Numbered from the stretch's first letter, positions 1 to 8,029 are shown. The stretch: DNA of 36,122 nt from JAFGVL01 sp031553685 (GCA_031553685.1 JAVBLE010000044.1:1-36122); one strand, 5' to 3'. Made by a program: numbers and translations. Notes: generated by a model not told the origin, from the letters alone.

Positions 1-76
1 TAAATCCCCTAAAGGGGACTTTGGTTTAATTTGGGCTGTATGTATTTGCCAAAAGCCCCTTTAGGGGTTTGGGGTG
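1..76. repeat. CCCCTAAAGGGG-type inverted repeat pair
   Basis: Two related GC-rich palindromes lie in opposite orientation: CCCCTAAAGGGG followed by ACTTT near 6-22, and AAAAG followed by CCCCTTTAGGGG near 51-68. The second, reverse-complemented, matches the first over about 18 bases. Each arm can also fold on itself. Likely a dispersed intergenic repeat; no gene is visible around it. Confidence 0.6.
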
Positions 77-258
77 ATAAAATAAGTTTCATAATTTATT
101 GAACATCACTACACATATAACACTATTGAATATAATCTCTAATGAAAAACAAAAAAATCCCTGGTGTTATCAAAACAGGAGGGATTCAGGGAAATCAACT
201 TGTCACTGAACATAAAAGGTGAGAAAATATATTATAGACAGCTGTCCCGCCTGTTTAA

Positions 259-309
259 ACAGAGAATGGCTAAAAACCTTTGCTATAAAGGTCTTTAGCC
301 ATTCTCTGT
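259..309 (-). terminator. Long hairpin directly after tRNA-Pro
   Basis: The 16-base arms ACAGAGAATGGCTAAA (259-274) and its exact complement (294-309) enclose a second small stem (CCTTT/AAAGG). The hairpin begins one base after the tRNA 3' end, so it would form in the primary transcript. Only a short T run follows on the minus strand, so it may act as a terminator, a processing signal, or both. Confidence 0.55.
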
Positions 310-383
310 CGGGGTACCAGGATTCGAACCTGGGACCCCCTGCTCCCAAAGCAGGTGCGCTAGCCGGGCTGCGCTACACCCCG
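310..383 (-). tRNA. tRNA-Pro (anticodon UGG)
   Basis: A 74-base cloverleaf reads on the minus strand. It has acceptor stem CGGGGTG/TACCCCG, a D-arm starting GCGCAGCCCGGC, anticodon loop CTTTGGGA with TGG, and a T-arm with GGTTCGAATCC. The CCA end is not encoded, as is usual in Bacteroidota. A consensus promoter lies upstream and a long hairpin lies directly downstream. Confidence 0.96.
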
Positions 384-399
384 TTGATTAAATCGAGTG

Positions 400-431
400 C
401 AAAAGTAATGTCAATTTTTGATTTATGCAAG
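400..431 (-). promoter_or_regulatory. Promoter of tRNA-Pro
   Basis: The minus strand reads TActTTTG (400-407), matching the Bacteroidota -7 box TAnnTTTG. CTTG (428-431) lies 20 bases upstream, a one-mismatch match to the TTTG -33 element. The box sits about 17 bases before the mature tRNA. Confidence 0.65.
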
Positions 432-554
432 CATTTATCAAAAAATATAAGAAATTTCTGATATTTAAAGCTTCAAGCTTAAAAAACAAGCCTCCAAATC
501 CATCCGAAACAAACAACAACGAAAATCCGGACGAACCGGGGGCTTGAATTACCC

Positions 555-582
555 GTAGAGACAAGGCATGCCTTGTCTCTAC
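555..582. repeat. Perfect GTAGAGAC palindrome, copy A
   Basis: A 28-base perfect palindrome with arms GTAGAGACAAGGCA and complement. It lies three bases beyond the stop codon of the IgGFc-binding-like gene. A variant with the same outer arms recurs at 5283-5310 and a looser relative at 5369-5396. It could serve as a hairpin 3' end for the minus-strand transcript. Confidence 0.75.
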
Positions 583-585
583 CAT

Positions 586-2625
586 TTATGGCGTTACACT
601 CGCCGAACACCCATCCGTGCGCGTATAAGTAAAGGTAACCGAACCTGAACTTACCCCTGTTACCACACCTGCATTAGTTACTGTAGCTACCGCTGTATTA
701 TTGCTCTTCCAAGTGCCACCGGTGGCAGGCGAAAGCGTGGTAGTGCTGCCCGGACAAATGGTAGTTGCGCCGGTAAATGACACTACCGGAGTGGGCAGTA
801 CGGTGATGGTAACCGGATCGGTATAATTTGTACTGTTTACCACAGCGCGTACTTTCATGGTTTCGGGCAGGTTTTCGATAACAAGTGTCGAAGCTGTTTC
901 GTTAATATCTATCCAAGTGCTGAACGGGCTTACCGCATATTGCCACTTGGTGATGCTTCCCCAATAACTGCTTAGGGTAAAGGTAACGCTTCCTGCCCCC
1001 TGGCAAATTTCTGTGCACGAAGGTGTAACCAACCCTGCGCACGACGAACTCACGGTCATCGCAGCTTGTACCGTTTTGGTGGTTACATCATCATCCGAGA
1101 GGGCTATCATTTTTATTTGATAAGTGCCATTGGCAAGGGTTTTACTCCAGGTAAGCTGGTCGCGGGCGGCAGTTTCTTCCACATTGTCGATATACCATTT
1201 CAAATGTCCGGCAGCAGTGCTCATAGCTCCGGTTATTTCGGCTCGAAATTGTGTTGGTTGGGTACAGATAATTTCGGAAGCCAAGTCTTGATTATGGATA
1301 TTGTTGGCGTAGAAAGCGGCATCTAAAATACGCATGGAGGAACATGCCAAATAATAGTAAGATTCATAGGTTCCTATACCATATCCCATTACAGTAAGTC
1401 CGGCTTGATTGGCAAAAAGATAAGATGAGGTCTTATTGGTAAGTGGCATGCTATAGAATGACATGCCTGAAACGGCATTGTCATACCAAGCTCCTCCACT
1501 AAGTGGCACACCCGAAGTTGCTCCTATAGATACTGTTGTGTTATTTTTGGTAGATGTAGGGGTAACTATTAATGCAATATGCTCAGTCAAATTAGTACTC
1601 CCTGAAGGGACAAAAGGAGCAATCAAAGCTGAGTTTACTTTTTGTTCGATAGGAGGCAACCAAGCTTGTGCTGGGTCTGAAGTTCCTTTTCCATTATAGT
1701 CTTGTCCGGTAAGATAAACACATATTCCTACAGGTTTATCAGCTTGGATATAACAACCATTATTTGTTAAAGGCACCATTAATTCAACATATTGACCTGC
1801 ATTGAGTATAAGGTTTCCAGATAATATCGTGCCACCTTGTTGAGTAATTACAGTATTATTTTGAGAAGCTACTATGCGCACAATATCTTTGCCAAGTTTG
1901 CTGACAGGCACAAAAAAGTTTTTCCCCCAAGTATTGACAGGAGCTAATTGTTGGAACAACATATCTATAGCAGGAACTCCATAAGGAATATGAGCTCCTT
2001 GATGTTCGGCAAAAAAAGCTACGGGTTTATCTGTTGTGATATGAGTCCCTGTCATGTCAGTGGCAGAAGTACGATAATATATTTGTCCAGCATTAAGTGT
2101 AGCATTTAATAAGCCATTATGATATACTTGAGTGTTATTTTGAGTCGCTATAATAGCATAAGCATCAGGATAAGCATGTTGTGATATCGTATATGAAATC
2201 TGATAATAATCAGTGCCTAAAACTGTTACAGGCAGAACATTAGTTGCATCTGCTGTCCCTGAATTGTCATTAAGAGCATATACCGTAACCGGTTTCTCGG
2301 TTTGAATATGGATAGTTTTATTACTTATACCCGTGCTACTGTTATATGCTGCTGCTTTTTCTGCTGAAGTGAGGCTGTAAGTATATACTCCTCCTGCAAG
2401 AACAGTAAACGGAACACTGGTACCTATATTTGTAAACTGGATAGTGCCTGTCGTTGCTTCTGTAGCCACTATGCGAATTTGAAGAGAAACCTCAGATGAT
2501 GTTCTGGTAGCATTCTGTCCAAACGCTACCCAAAAATCAGTCCCTTTGGTATCTACCTGTGCATACAAGGAAAAGCTAAATATCAATGATATGATGGTAA
2601 TAAAAGTTTTAAATGTATGTTTCAT
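586..2625 (-). CDS. Secreted IgGFc-binding-like surface protein, probably C-terminally truncated
   Basis: A 679-residue predicted exported protein. Residues 1-22 look like a signal peptide (basic start, hydrophobic ISLIFSFSLYA, cleavage near A22-Q23). GTDFWVAFG starts at residue 28, and repeated phrases such as KPVTVYALN and KPVAFFAEHQG match the IgGFc-binding protein N-terminal domain, which fills roughly residues 25-430. After it come a PKD-like stretch and an Ig-like (BIG2-type) segment with TWKSNNTAVATVTNAGVVTG. The protein stops inside that last domain at CSASVTP, with no T9SS sorting tail, and a perfect palindrome starts three bases after the stop. Such proteins usually go on into more Ig-like repeats and a sorting domain, so the 3' end was probably lost. 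It sits 12 bases downstream of the small secreted gene and is likely co-transcribed from that gene's leader promoter. Role inferred: adhesion at the cell surface. Confidence 0.75.
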   Translation of the reverse strand: MKHTFKTFITIISLIFSFSLYAQVDTKGTDFWVAFGQNATRTSSEVSLQIRIVATEATTGTIQFTNIGTSVPFTVLAGGVYTYSLTSAEKAAAYNSSTGISNKTIHIQTEKPVTVYALNDNSGTADATNVLPVTVLGTDYYQISYTISQHAYPDAYAIIATQNNTQVYHNGLLNATLNAGQIYYRTSATDMTGTHITTDKPVAFFAEHQGAHIPYGVPAIDMLFQQLAPVNTWGKNFFVPVSKLGKDIVRIVASQNNTVITQQGGTILSGNLILNAGQYVELMVPLTNNGCYIQADKPVGICVYLTGQDYNGKGTSDPAQAWLPPIEQKVNSALIAPFVPSGSTNLTEHIALIVTPTSTKNNTTVSIGATSGVPLSGGAWYDNAVSGMSFYSMPLTNKTSSYLFANQAGLTVMGYGIGTYESYYYLACSSMRILDAAFYANNIHNQDLASEIICTQPTQFRAEITGAMSTAAGHLKWYIDNVEETAARDQLTWSKTLANGTYQIKMIALSDDDVTTKTVQAAMTVSSSCAGLVTPSCTEICQGAGSVTFTLSSYWGSITKWQYAVSPFSTWIDINETASTLVIENLPETMKVRAVVNSTNYTDPVTITVLPTPVVSFTGATTICPGSTTTLSPATGGTWKSNNTAVATVTNAGVVTGVSSGSVTFTYTRTDGCSASVTP

Positions 2626-2637
2626 GATTATTTTGTA

Positions 2638-3093
2638 TTAAAATGATTGTTTTTTTAAAATAATAGTCCACTGTTCCATAATATGCTCTACATCACCTAT
2701 AGAAAGATTATTGATATAATTGTAAGTAGTAATCAAAGTCAAAATTTTAGTATTTGTGGCATATTGATACACTTGCATACCACTCGGAGTATGTACCGTC
2801 AAACGATTCGCCTCAAGAGTATAGGTACAAGGTTCTTTTGTGCCTTCAGAGTATTCTAATACAATGTTTTGAGTATCTTTTACCTCCCACTCTTGCGGGC
2901 ATCGGATGTAGCTTTGCACTTCGGCGGCAGTTTTGTACACAGAGGTTTGAGTTTTTCCATCAGTGTTTTTTCCGATGGTTATTTGGGATACTTTCCATCT
3001 CCCTTGCGGTAGGATAGCGGAATTTTGTGCATTTGCACTATGCAAAAGCACGGCTGCAAAAAGGATTGACAGCGAAACGAAAATCTTTTTCAT
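2638..3093 (-). CDS. Small secreted lipocalin-like protein
   Basis: A 151-residue protein. The chosen start gives MKKIFVSLSILFAAVLLHSANAQ, a clear signal peptide cleaved near residue 22; an upstream in-frame start would add nine residues from inside the structured leader and spoil the signal. The mature part (GRWKVSQITIGK, EWEVKDTQNIVLEYSEG, LEANRLTVHTPSGMQVYQY, MEQWTIILKK) has the alternating pattern and the LEANRLTV phrase typical of Bacteroidota lipocalin-like beta-barrels. No lipobox and no T9SS tail are seen, so it is probably periplasmic or secreted by an unknown route. It is the first gene after a roughly 260-base structured leader and lies 12 bases before the IgGFc-binding-like gene. 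Assignment to the lipocalin-like family rests on pattern only. Confidence 0.6.
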   Translation of the reverse strand: MKKIFVSLSILFAAVLLHSANAQNSAILPQGRWKVSQITIGKNTDGKTQTSVYKTAAEVQSYIRCPQEWEVKDTQNIVLEYSEGTKEPCTYTLEANRLTVHTPSGMQVYQYATNTKILTLITTYNYINNLSIGDVEHIMEQWTIILKKQSF

Positions 3094-3352
3094 TTTAAAT
3101 AAAGTTTTTGTTTGCCTCAAGTCCCCATTGGCAGGTTTGTAGAATTGAAAAGCGTGGAACTGTGCTTATTTTGGAGAGAGGTCCTGAGAAACCCACATGT
3201 CAAATAAGTATAGCCCACGCCGCCGTATAAACGATGTGAGCGTCGACTACTTATCCTTGACATGTTGAAATTTCTCAGGTTTCTCTCGTCAGAATAAAAG
3301 CAAACGCTTTTAGTTTTTAATAAAATTGGTCCGACCGTTGTCGGTGTTATGG
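3094..3352 (-). ncRNA. Structured leader RNA, copy 1
   Basis: An untranslated leader of about 259 bases on the minus strand. In transcript order: hairpin CCGAC/GTCGG (3331-3344); hairpin AAAAGC/GCTTTT (3296-3311); a long imperfect stem of about 40 bases between 3247-3288 and 3173-3213; GCGTGGG (3214-3220) able to pair with TCCACGC (3152-3158) outside that stem, forming a pseudoknot; AGTTCC (3156-3161) able to pair with GGGACT (3120-3125); then a conserved GAGGCAAAC-like tail before the start codon. The order of elements matches copy 2 at 15109-15413, while the long stem differs wholly in sequence. Its function is unknown; a cis-regulatory role on the secreted-protein gene is inferred. Confidence 0.65.
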
Positions 3353-3355
3353 GTG

Positions 3356-3386
3356 CAAATGTAGGGATATTTTTGTGAAATGCAAA
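3356..3386 (-). promoter_or_regulatory. Promoter of leader copy 1
   Basis: The minus strand carries TTTG (3383-3386), 19 bases, then TAcaTTTG (3356-3363), an exact match to the Bacteroidota consensus. The same TAcaTTTGC box starts copies 2 and 3 of the leader. Confidence 0.75.
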
Positions 3387-3400
3387 AAAATGTGTTCATT

Positions 3401-3451
3401 GTAGGGGCGTTGCATTTCGACAAGCTCAATGACCACATGCAACGCCCCTAC
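3401..3451. repeat. Inverted repeat with arms GTAGGGGCGTTGCAT
   Basis: Perfect 15-base arms (3401-3415 and 3437-3451) enclose a 21-base loop containing CGACAAGCTCAATG. It has the same style as the other GTAG...CTAC palindromes in this window. It lies between the IMP dehydrogenase terminator and the leader promoter. Confidence 0.65.
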
Positions 3452-3471
3452 GGGTTCGGCGTTTGAAACGC

Positions 3472-3505
3472 AAAACAAAAAACTCCCCGTTGGGAAACGA
3501 GGAGT
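3472..3505 (-). terminator. Terminator of the IMP dehydrogenase gene
   Basis: On the minus strand ACTCCTCGTT pairs with AACGGGGAGT (3482-3505, one G-T pair), followed by TTTTTTGTTTT. It lies about 50 bases after the guaB-like stop codon. Confidence 0.85.
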
Positions 3506-3553
3506 AGCAGGTTCAATAATTGAATTTTTGAATCTCGAAAGATTTAGATTAAT

Positions 3554-5041
3554 CTACTCTTTCACAATCACATCGTGTGCTCCGCCTTCGATGATTGAGG
3601 TGGATGATACGAGCGTGATTTTGGCATTATTTTTCAGTTCGTCAAGGTTGATAACGCCACAGCTACACATGGTCGACTTTATTTTACCGAGCGTAATTTC
3701 GAGGTTGTCTTTCAGTTTGCCGGCGTATGGTACATAGCTGTCTACTCCTTCCTCAAATTTCAAGCCGCTTGTTCCGCCCATATCGTAGCGTTCCCAGTTG
3801 CGGGCGCGGTTCGAGCCTTCGCCCCAGTATTCTTTTACATAACTGCCGTTTACCAGCAACTTGCGTGTTGGGCTTTCGTCGAAACGGGCAAAGTAGCGAC
3901 CCATCATCAGGAAATCAGCCCCCATCGCCATTGCCAAAACCATGTGATAATCCTGCACAATACCGCCATCGGAACAAATCGGAATATAAACGCCTGTCTT
4001 CGCAAAGTATTCGTCGCGGGCGGCGGCTACTTCGATCAATGCAGTGGCTTGTCCGCGACCGATCCCTTTCTGTTCACGGGTGATGCAGATAGAACCCCCT
4101 CCTACTCCCACTTTCACGAAATCGGCTCCGGCTTCGGCAAGGTATAGAAATCCTTCTTTGTCCACCACATTGCCGGCGCCTACTTTTACTGTTTCGCCAA
4201 AGGTGGTTTTGATGTATTCCAATGTTTCTTTTTGCCAAACGGAGAAACCGTCGGACGAGTCGATACAAAGCACATCGGCTCCTGCTTCGAGCAGTGCGGG
4301 CACACGCTCCCGATAATCGCGGGTATTGACACCTGCCCCTACTACCAGGCGTTTTTGATTGTCGGAGTTTTCGAGCGGATATTGTTTGTGCGACTCGTAA
4401 TCTTTGCGGAAAACGAAATAACGCAGGTTTTGGTTTTTATCTATAATTGGCAAACAGTTCAGTTTATTTTCCCAAATCAAATCGTTGGCTTCGGTTAGTG
4501 TAATACCGTATTCTCCATAAATAAGTTTGGAAAATGGCGTCATGTGGTTTTTTACTTTCGAGTTGTGGTCGTCGCGCGTAGGGCGATAGTCGCGCCCGGT
4601 AATAATGCCGAGCAGCTTGCCTTCGGGCGTGCCGTCTTCGGTAATTCCAATGGTGGAAAAACCTGTTCTTTCTTTCAGAGCAATGGCATCGGCAATTGTA
4701 TTTTCGGGCGTCAGGTTGGCGCGGCTTAATACAAATCCGGATTTGTAATTTTTGACATTGCGCACCATTTCGGTTTGCGATTCGATGCTTTGCGAACCGA
4801 AAATAAACGACAGTCCGCCGTTTTTTGCCAAAGCGATAGCCATTCCATCATCCGAAACGGACTGCATAATGGCTGAAACAAAGGGGATATTGATATTTAC
4901 TTCTGATTCTTGGCCTTTGCGGAATTTCACTACCGGCGTGTGGAAATCAATGTTATTAGGTACACAGTTTTCGGTAGTTAATCCGGGAATAAGCAGGTAT
5001 TCGCTGAATGTGCGGGAAACTTCGTTGATGAATTTTGCCAT
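3554..5041 (-). CDS. guaB: IMP dehydrogenase family protein
   Basis: A 495-residue protein of the IMPDH/GMP reductase family, which oxidises IMP to XMP with NAD in guanine nucleotide synthesis. A (beta/alpha)8 barrel is interrupted by a CBS-type insert (roughly residues 95-230, including NHMTPFSK and LNCLPIIDKNQN). The barrel resumes with GADVLCIDSSDG, KVGAGNVVD and the catalytic loop VGVGGGSICITREQKGIGRG, whose Cys is the expected nucleophile. The loop has GGGSICITRE rather than the GPGSICTTR of classical bacterial GuaB, so this belongs to the divergent group also found in clostridia and some protists. A classical guaB may exist elsewhere in the genome. The start MAKFINEVSRTF follows a -7 promoter box; the open frame continues upstream only through repeat DNA. 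Single-gene unit with its own terminator. Confidence 0.9.
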   Translation of the reverse strand: MAKFINEVSRTFSEYLLIPGLTTENCVPNNIDFHTPVVKFRKGQESEVNINIPFVSAIMQSVSDDGMAIALAKNGGLSFIFGSQSIESQTEMVRNVKNYKSGFVLSRANLTPENTIADAIALKERTGFSTIGITEDGTPEGKLLGIITGRDYRPTRDDHNSKVKNHMTPFSKLIYGEYGITLTEANDLIWENKLNCLPIIDKNQNLRYFVFRKDYESHKQYPLENSDNQKRLVVGAGVNTRDYRERVPALLEAGADVLCIDSSDGFSVWQKETLEYIKTTFGETVKVGAGNVVDKEGFLYLAEAGADFVKVGVGGGSICITREQKGIGRGQATALIEVAAARDEYFAKTGVYIPICSDGGIVQDYHMVLAMAMGADFLMMGRYFARFDESPTRKLLVNGSYVKEYWGEGSNRARNWERYDMGGTSGLKFEEGVDSYVPYAGKLKDNLEITLGKIKSTMCSCGVINLDELKNNAKITLVSSTSIIEGGAHDVIVKE

Positions 5042-5082
5042 GTTTTTTAGAGAGTTAGATGGTGAGATAGTGAGATTTTTTG

Positions 5083-5090
5083 CAAAAGTA
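5083..5090 (-). promoter_or_regulatory. Probable -7 box of the IMP dehydrogenase gene
   Basis: The minus strand reads TActTTTG about 41 bases before the start codon. The nearest TTTG upstream (5107-5110) is only 16 bases away, shorter than usual, so the -33 element is uncertain. Confidence 0.5.
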
Positions 5091-5282
5091 TAAAAAATAT
5101 AGTGCACAAAGGCACATGGGAGCGAAAAATCTTGACGGGTTTTGTTCATGGTATTCGATCGGAGGCTGACATGCCAACCCGCGTATGCGGAGCGTGAGGG
5201 ATGATTTCGACTGCGCTTGGTTGCTGAGCTTGTCGAAGTACAACCACCGGCGGCACCTCGCAGCGAACGGAATGGGGATGTG

Positions 5283-5310
5283 GTAGAGACAGGGCATGCC
5301 CTGTCTCTAC
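5283..5310. repeat. Perfect GTAGAGAC palindrome, copy B
   Basis: A 28-base perfect palindrome with arms GTAGAGACAGGGCA and complement. It differs from copy A (555-582) at one symmetrical position, an A-T to G-C change in both arms, so the palindrome is preserved. It lies in the 495-base gene-free gap between the divergent guaB-like and hppA genes. Confidence 0.8.
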
Positions 5311-5368
5311 AAATCGGATAGGCATGCGAGCGAGGAGTATAGCGGACAGCCCGACCCCGCCGACATGG

Positions 5369-5396
5369 ATAGAGACGCGGCGCGCCGCGTCTGTAC
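5369..5396. repeat. Relative of the GTAGAGAC palindrome, copy C
   Basis: Contains the perfect 20-base palindrome AGACGCGGCG plus complement (5373-5392) with partly matching flanks ATAG and GTAC. The same outer sequence, with a different GC-rich centre, occurs in copies A and B. The rest of the gap (5091-5479) is repeat-like sequence with no credible gene. Confidence 0.65.
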
Positions 5397-5479
5397 AACC
5401 GAAATGGGAATGCGGTGGGGGCGCGCCCAAATTCTCTTAAAAGTTATTAACAACGAACGGAACAGATTATTTTTAATGA

Positions 5480-5487
5480 TACATTTG
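5480..5487 (+). promoter_or_regulatory. -7 box of hppA
   Basis: TAcaTTTG lies 50 bases before the hppA start. No clear TTTG is present at -33. It is the only good promoter match between the repeats and the gene. Confidence 0.55.
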
Positions 5488-5536
5488 CAAGTCTAAATAT
5501 AAAAAACATATTTTATTAACTAACAATCTTATTTCT

Positions 5537-7744
5537 ATGAACTTGGATTATGTTATTTATTTTGTGCTGGCGGCATCGGTTTTGGCGCTGGCTTTTGCAT
5601 TTTTCTTCTTTAAACAGATGATGAAGGAAGATGAGGGTACGGTTACTATGAAAAAAATTGCTCAGCATGTGCGCGAAGGTGCGATGGCTTACCTTAAGCA
5701 GCAATACAAGGTGGTAACTATTGTTTTTGTTGTGCTGGCGTGTATTTTTGGAGTGATGGCTTATTTCAGCCTTCAAAACAGTTGGGTGCCGTTTGCTTTC
5801 CTTACGGGAGGTTTCTTTTCGGGCTTGGCGGGCTTTTTTGGTATGAAAACGGCTACTTATGCTTCGGCGCGTACGGCGCATGCGGCGCAAAATTCGTTGA
5901 ACAAAGGTCTTAAGGTGGCTTTCCGTTCGGGTGCGGTAATGGGCTTGACGGTGGTTGGGCTGGCGTTGTTGGACATTTCGCTTTGGTACTTGATTTTGAA
6001 TCATTTTGTGCCTGAATCCGAAGGTCATAAGCTGATTTATATTACTACTACCATGCTTACTTTTGGTATGGGTGCTTCGACTCAGGCGTTGTTTGCGCGT
6101 GTGGGCGGTGGTATCTATACAAAAGCTGCTGATGTGGGCGCCGACCTGGTGGGCAAAGTGGAAGCGGGTATTCCGGAGGACGACCCTCGCAACCCGGCTA
6201 CTATTGCCGATAATGTGGGTGATAATGTGGGCGATGTTGCCGGTATGGGCGCCGATCTTTATGAGTCGTATGCGGGTTCGATCCTTGCTACGGCTGCGCT
6301 TGGTGCTTCGGCTTTTGCTTTGAACCAAACGATGCAGTTGCGGGCAGTACTTGCTCCGATGATGATTGCAGCGGTGGGCGTTATTCTTTCTATTATGGGT
6401 ATCTTCTTGGTGAAAACGAAAGAAGGTGCTAATATGAAACAATTGCTTCGCTCACTTGGCATTGGGGTAAATGTGAGTTCGGTGTTTATTGCCGGTTTTA
6501 CTTTCCTTATTTTGTATTGGTTGCAATTGGACAACTGGTTGGGTATTTCGTTTTCGGTAATTATCGGGCTGACTGCCGGCATTATTATCGGGCAGGCTAC
6601 CGAATATTTTACTTCACACTCGTATAAGCCGACGCAACGCGTAGCGCATAGCTCGCATACGGGACCGGCTACGGTGATTATTTCGGGACTTGGTTTGGGT
6701 ATGATTTCTACGGCTATTCCGGTCATAACGATTGCTTGCGCTATTGTACTGGCTTATTTGTCGGCTATTAATTTTGATGTTCAAAATTTGCTGAATGCGC
6801 AAAACTTGAGTTTAGGTTTGTATGGAATCGGTATTGCGGCGGTGGGTATGCTTTCTACTTTGGGTATTACTTTGGCTACGGATGCTTATGGTCCGATTGC
6901 TGACAATGCCGGAGGTAATGCCGAAATGAGCGGCTTGGGCAAAGAAGTGCGCCAACGCACCGATGCGCTCGATGCGCTTGGTAACACAACGGCAGCTACC
7001 GGAAAAGGTTTTGCTATTGGTTCGGCAGCATTGACGGCATTGGCTTTATTGGCTTCGTATGTGGAAGAAATTAAAATTGCCTTGGTGCGCACGGGCGAAA
7101 CTATGCTTACCCTTGCCAACGGCGATGTGGTAGAAACAGCCAAAGCTTCGTTGGTTGACTTTATGAATTATTATCAAGTTTCGTTGATGAACCCGATCGT
7201 TTTGGTGGGTGTATTTATTGGTGCTATGATGGCATTCCTGTTCTGTGGACTGACGATGAATGCCGTTGGTCGTGCAGCACAAAGTATGGTGGAAGAAGTT
7301 CGCCGCCAGTTCCGCGAAATAGCCGGAATTATGGAAGGTAAAGCCGAGCCTGATTATGCCCGTTGTGTGGAAATATCGACCAAAGGTGCTCAACGCGAAA
7401 TGTTGTTTCCTTCGTTGCTGGCGATAACTGTTCCTGTAGTGGTAGGAGTTTTGTTTGGTGTAGCGGGTGTGTTAGGTTTGCTTATCGGCGGTTTGTCTTG
7501 CGGATTTGTATTGGCTGTATTTATGGCAAATGCAGGTGGTGCTTGGGATAATGCTAAGAAATACATCGAAGAAGGCAATCATGGCGGTAAGGGTTCGGAC
7601 AACCACAAAGCTACTGTTGTAGGCGATACTGTGGGAGATCCTTTTAAAGATACTTCGGGTCCATCACTCAATATTCTGATTAAGTTGATGAGTATGGTTT
7701 CTATTGTAATGGCCGGTTTGACTGTTACTTTCCATTTGTTGTAA
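5537..7744 (+). CDS. hppA: Membrane-bound ion-pumping pyrophosphatase
   Basis: A 735-residue inner-membrane enzyme that couples hydrolysis of pyrophosphate to export of H+ and/or Na+. About 16 hydrophobic segments are visible. The pyrophosphate/Mg site is intact: DVGADLVGKVEAG from about residue 199, PEDDPRNPATIADNVGDN, then NVGDVAGMGADLYESY. Further acidic motifs are DAYGPIADNAGGNAEMSG and, near the C terminus, DNAKKYIEEG and GDTVGDPFKDTSGPS. GNTTAATGKG (about residue 482) has Ala where K+-independent enzymes carry Lys, so a K+-stimulated type is expected. Whether it pumps Na+, H+ or both cannot be settled by eye; dual Na+/H+ pumps are known in Bacteroides. Length is normal. Monocistronic, with a -7 box upstream and a strong terminator downstream. 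Confidence 0.97.
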   Translation: MNLDYVIYFVLAASVLALAFAFFFFKQMMKEDEGTVTMKKIAQHVREGAMAYLKQQYKVVTIVFVVLACIFGVMAYFSLQNSWVPFAFLTGGFFSGLAGFFGMKTATYASARTAHAAQNSLNKGLKVAFRSGAVMGLTVVGLALLDISLWYLILNHFVPESEGHKLIYITTTMLTFGMGASTQALFARVGGGIYTKAADVGADLVGKVEAGIPEDDPRNPATIADNVGDNVGDVAGMGADLYESYAGSILATAALGASAFALNQTMQLRAVLAPMMIAAVGVILSIMGIFLVKTKEGANMKQLLRSLGIGVNVSSVFIAGFTFLILYWLQLDNWLGISFSVIIGLTAGIIIGQATEYFTSHSYKPTQRVAHSSHTGPATVIISGLGLGMISTAIPVITIACAIVLAYLSAINFDVQNLLNAQNLSLGLYGIGIAAVGMLSTLGITLATDAYGPIADNAGGNAEMSGLGKEVRQRTDALDALGNTTAATGKGFAIGSAALTALALLASYVEEIKIALVRTGETMLTLANGDVVETAKASLVDFMNYYQVSLMNPIVLVGVFIGAMMAFLFCGLTMNAVGRAAQSMVEEVRRQFREIAGIMEGKAEPDYARCVEISTKGAQREMLFPSLLAITVPVVVGVLFGVAGVLGLLIGGLSCGFVLAVFMANAGGAWDNAKKYIEEGNHGGKGSDNHKATVVGDTVGDPFKDTSGPSLNILIKLMSMVSIVMAGLTVTFHLL

Positions 7745-7764
7745 AAAGAATAAATACATCTAAC

Positions 7765-7808
7765 AAAAAGCCTCGTTTCGCAAATGAAATGAGGCTTTTT
7801 ATTTTATT
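7765..7808 (+). terminator. Terminator of hppA
   Basis: AAAAAGCCTC and GAGGCTTTTT form a near-perfect stem (7765-7800) with a TTTC/GAAA inner pairing. A T-rich tail follows. The A-rich 5' arm may let it work in both directions. Confidence 0.88.
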
Positions 7809-7827
7809 TTTTTATTGAATATCCGCA

Positions 7828-7870
7828 ATTACTCACAGATAATTATTTAATAGTGTTCGTGATGCTTCGC
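7828..7870 (+). repeat. 42-bp dispersed repeat, copy 1
   Basis: ATTACTCACAGATAATTATT, a short variable spacer, then GTTCGTGATGCTTCGC. It is nearly identical to 16973-17014 (about 38 shared positions), same orientation. Both copies lie in intergenic DNA. Confidence 0.7.
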
Positions 7871-7903
7871 AATTAGTAATAAAATGCAAAACTTCGTTTT
7901 TTC

Positions 7904-7977
7904 TATACTAAAACGCTAAGTCGCTAAGTCGCAACGACGCAAAGAAAAAAATCTTAGCGTCTTCGCATTTTAGTATA
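7904..7977. repeat. Inverted repeat with TATACTAAAA ends
   Basis: The outer arms TATACTAAAA and TTTTAGTATA enclose CGCTAAGTCGCTAAGTCGC on one side and CTTAGCGTCTTCGC on the other, giving a long imperfect hairpin. It lies between hppA and the dihydrofolate reductase gene and is likely a small dispersed repeat. Confidence 0.6.
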
Positions 7978-8029
7978 TAAAGTGTAGCTTTTAGTTTGAA
8001 TGTGCATTGTGCTGAAAGCGGATATACAG

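Noticed and set aside
219..461. 80-codon open frame across the tRNA-Pro
   Set aside because: Its middle (SGYQDSNLGPPAPKAGALAGLRYTPL) is simply the translated complement of the tRNA, a well-known false gene.
5042..5398. 119-residue N-terminal extension of the IMP dehydrogenase
   Set aside because: The extension reads through palindromic repeats and past a -7 promoter box. Homologues start at MAKF, which fits the ATG at 5041.
5516..6442. 308-codon frame opposite hppA
   Set aside because: Rich in His, Arg, Ser and Asn with no domain. It mirrors the complement of a clearly real membrane-protein gene.
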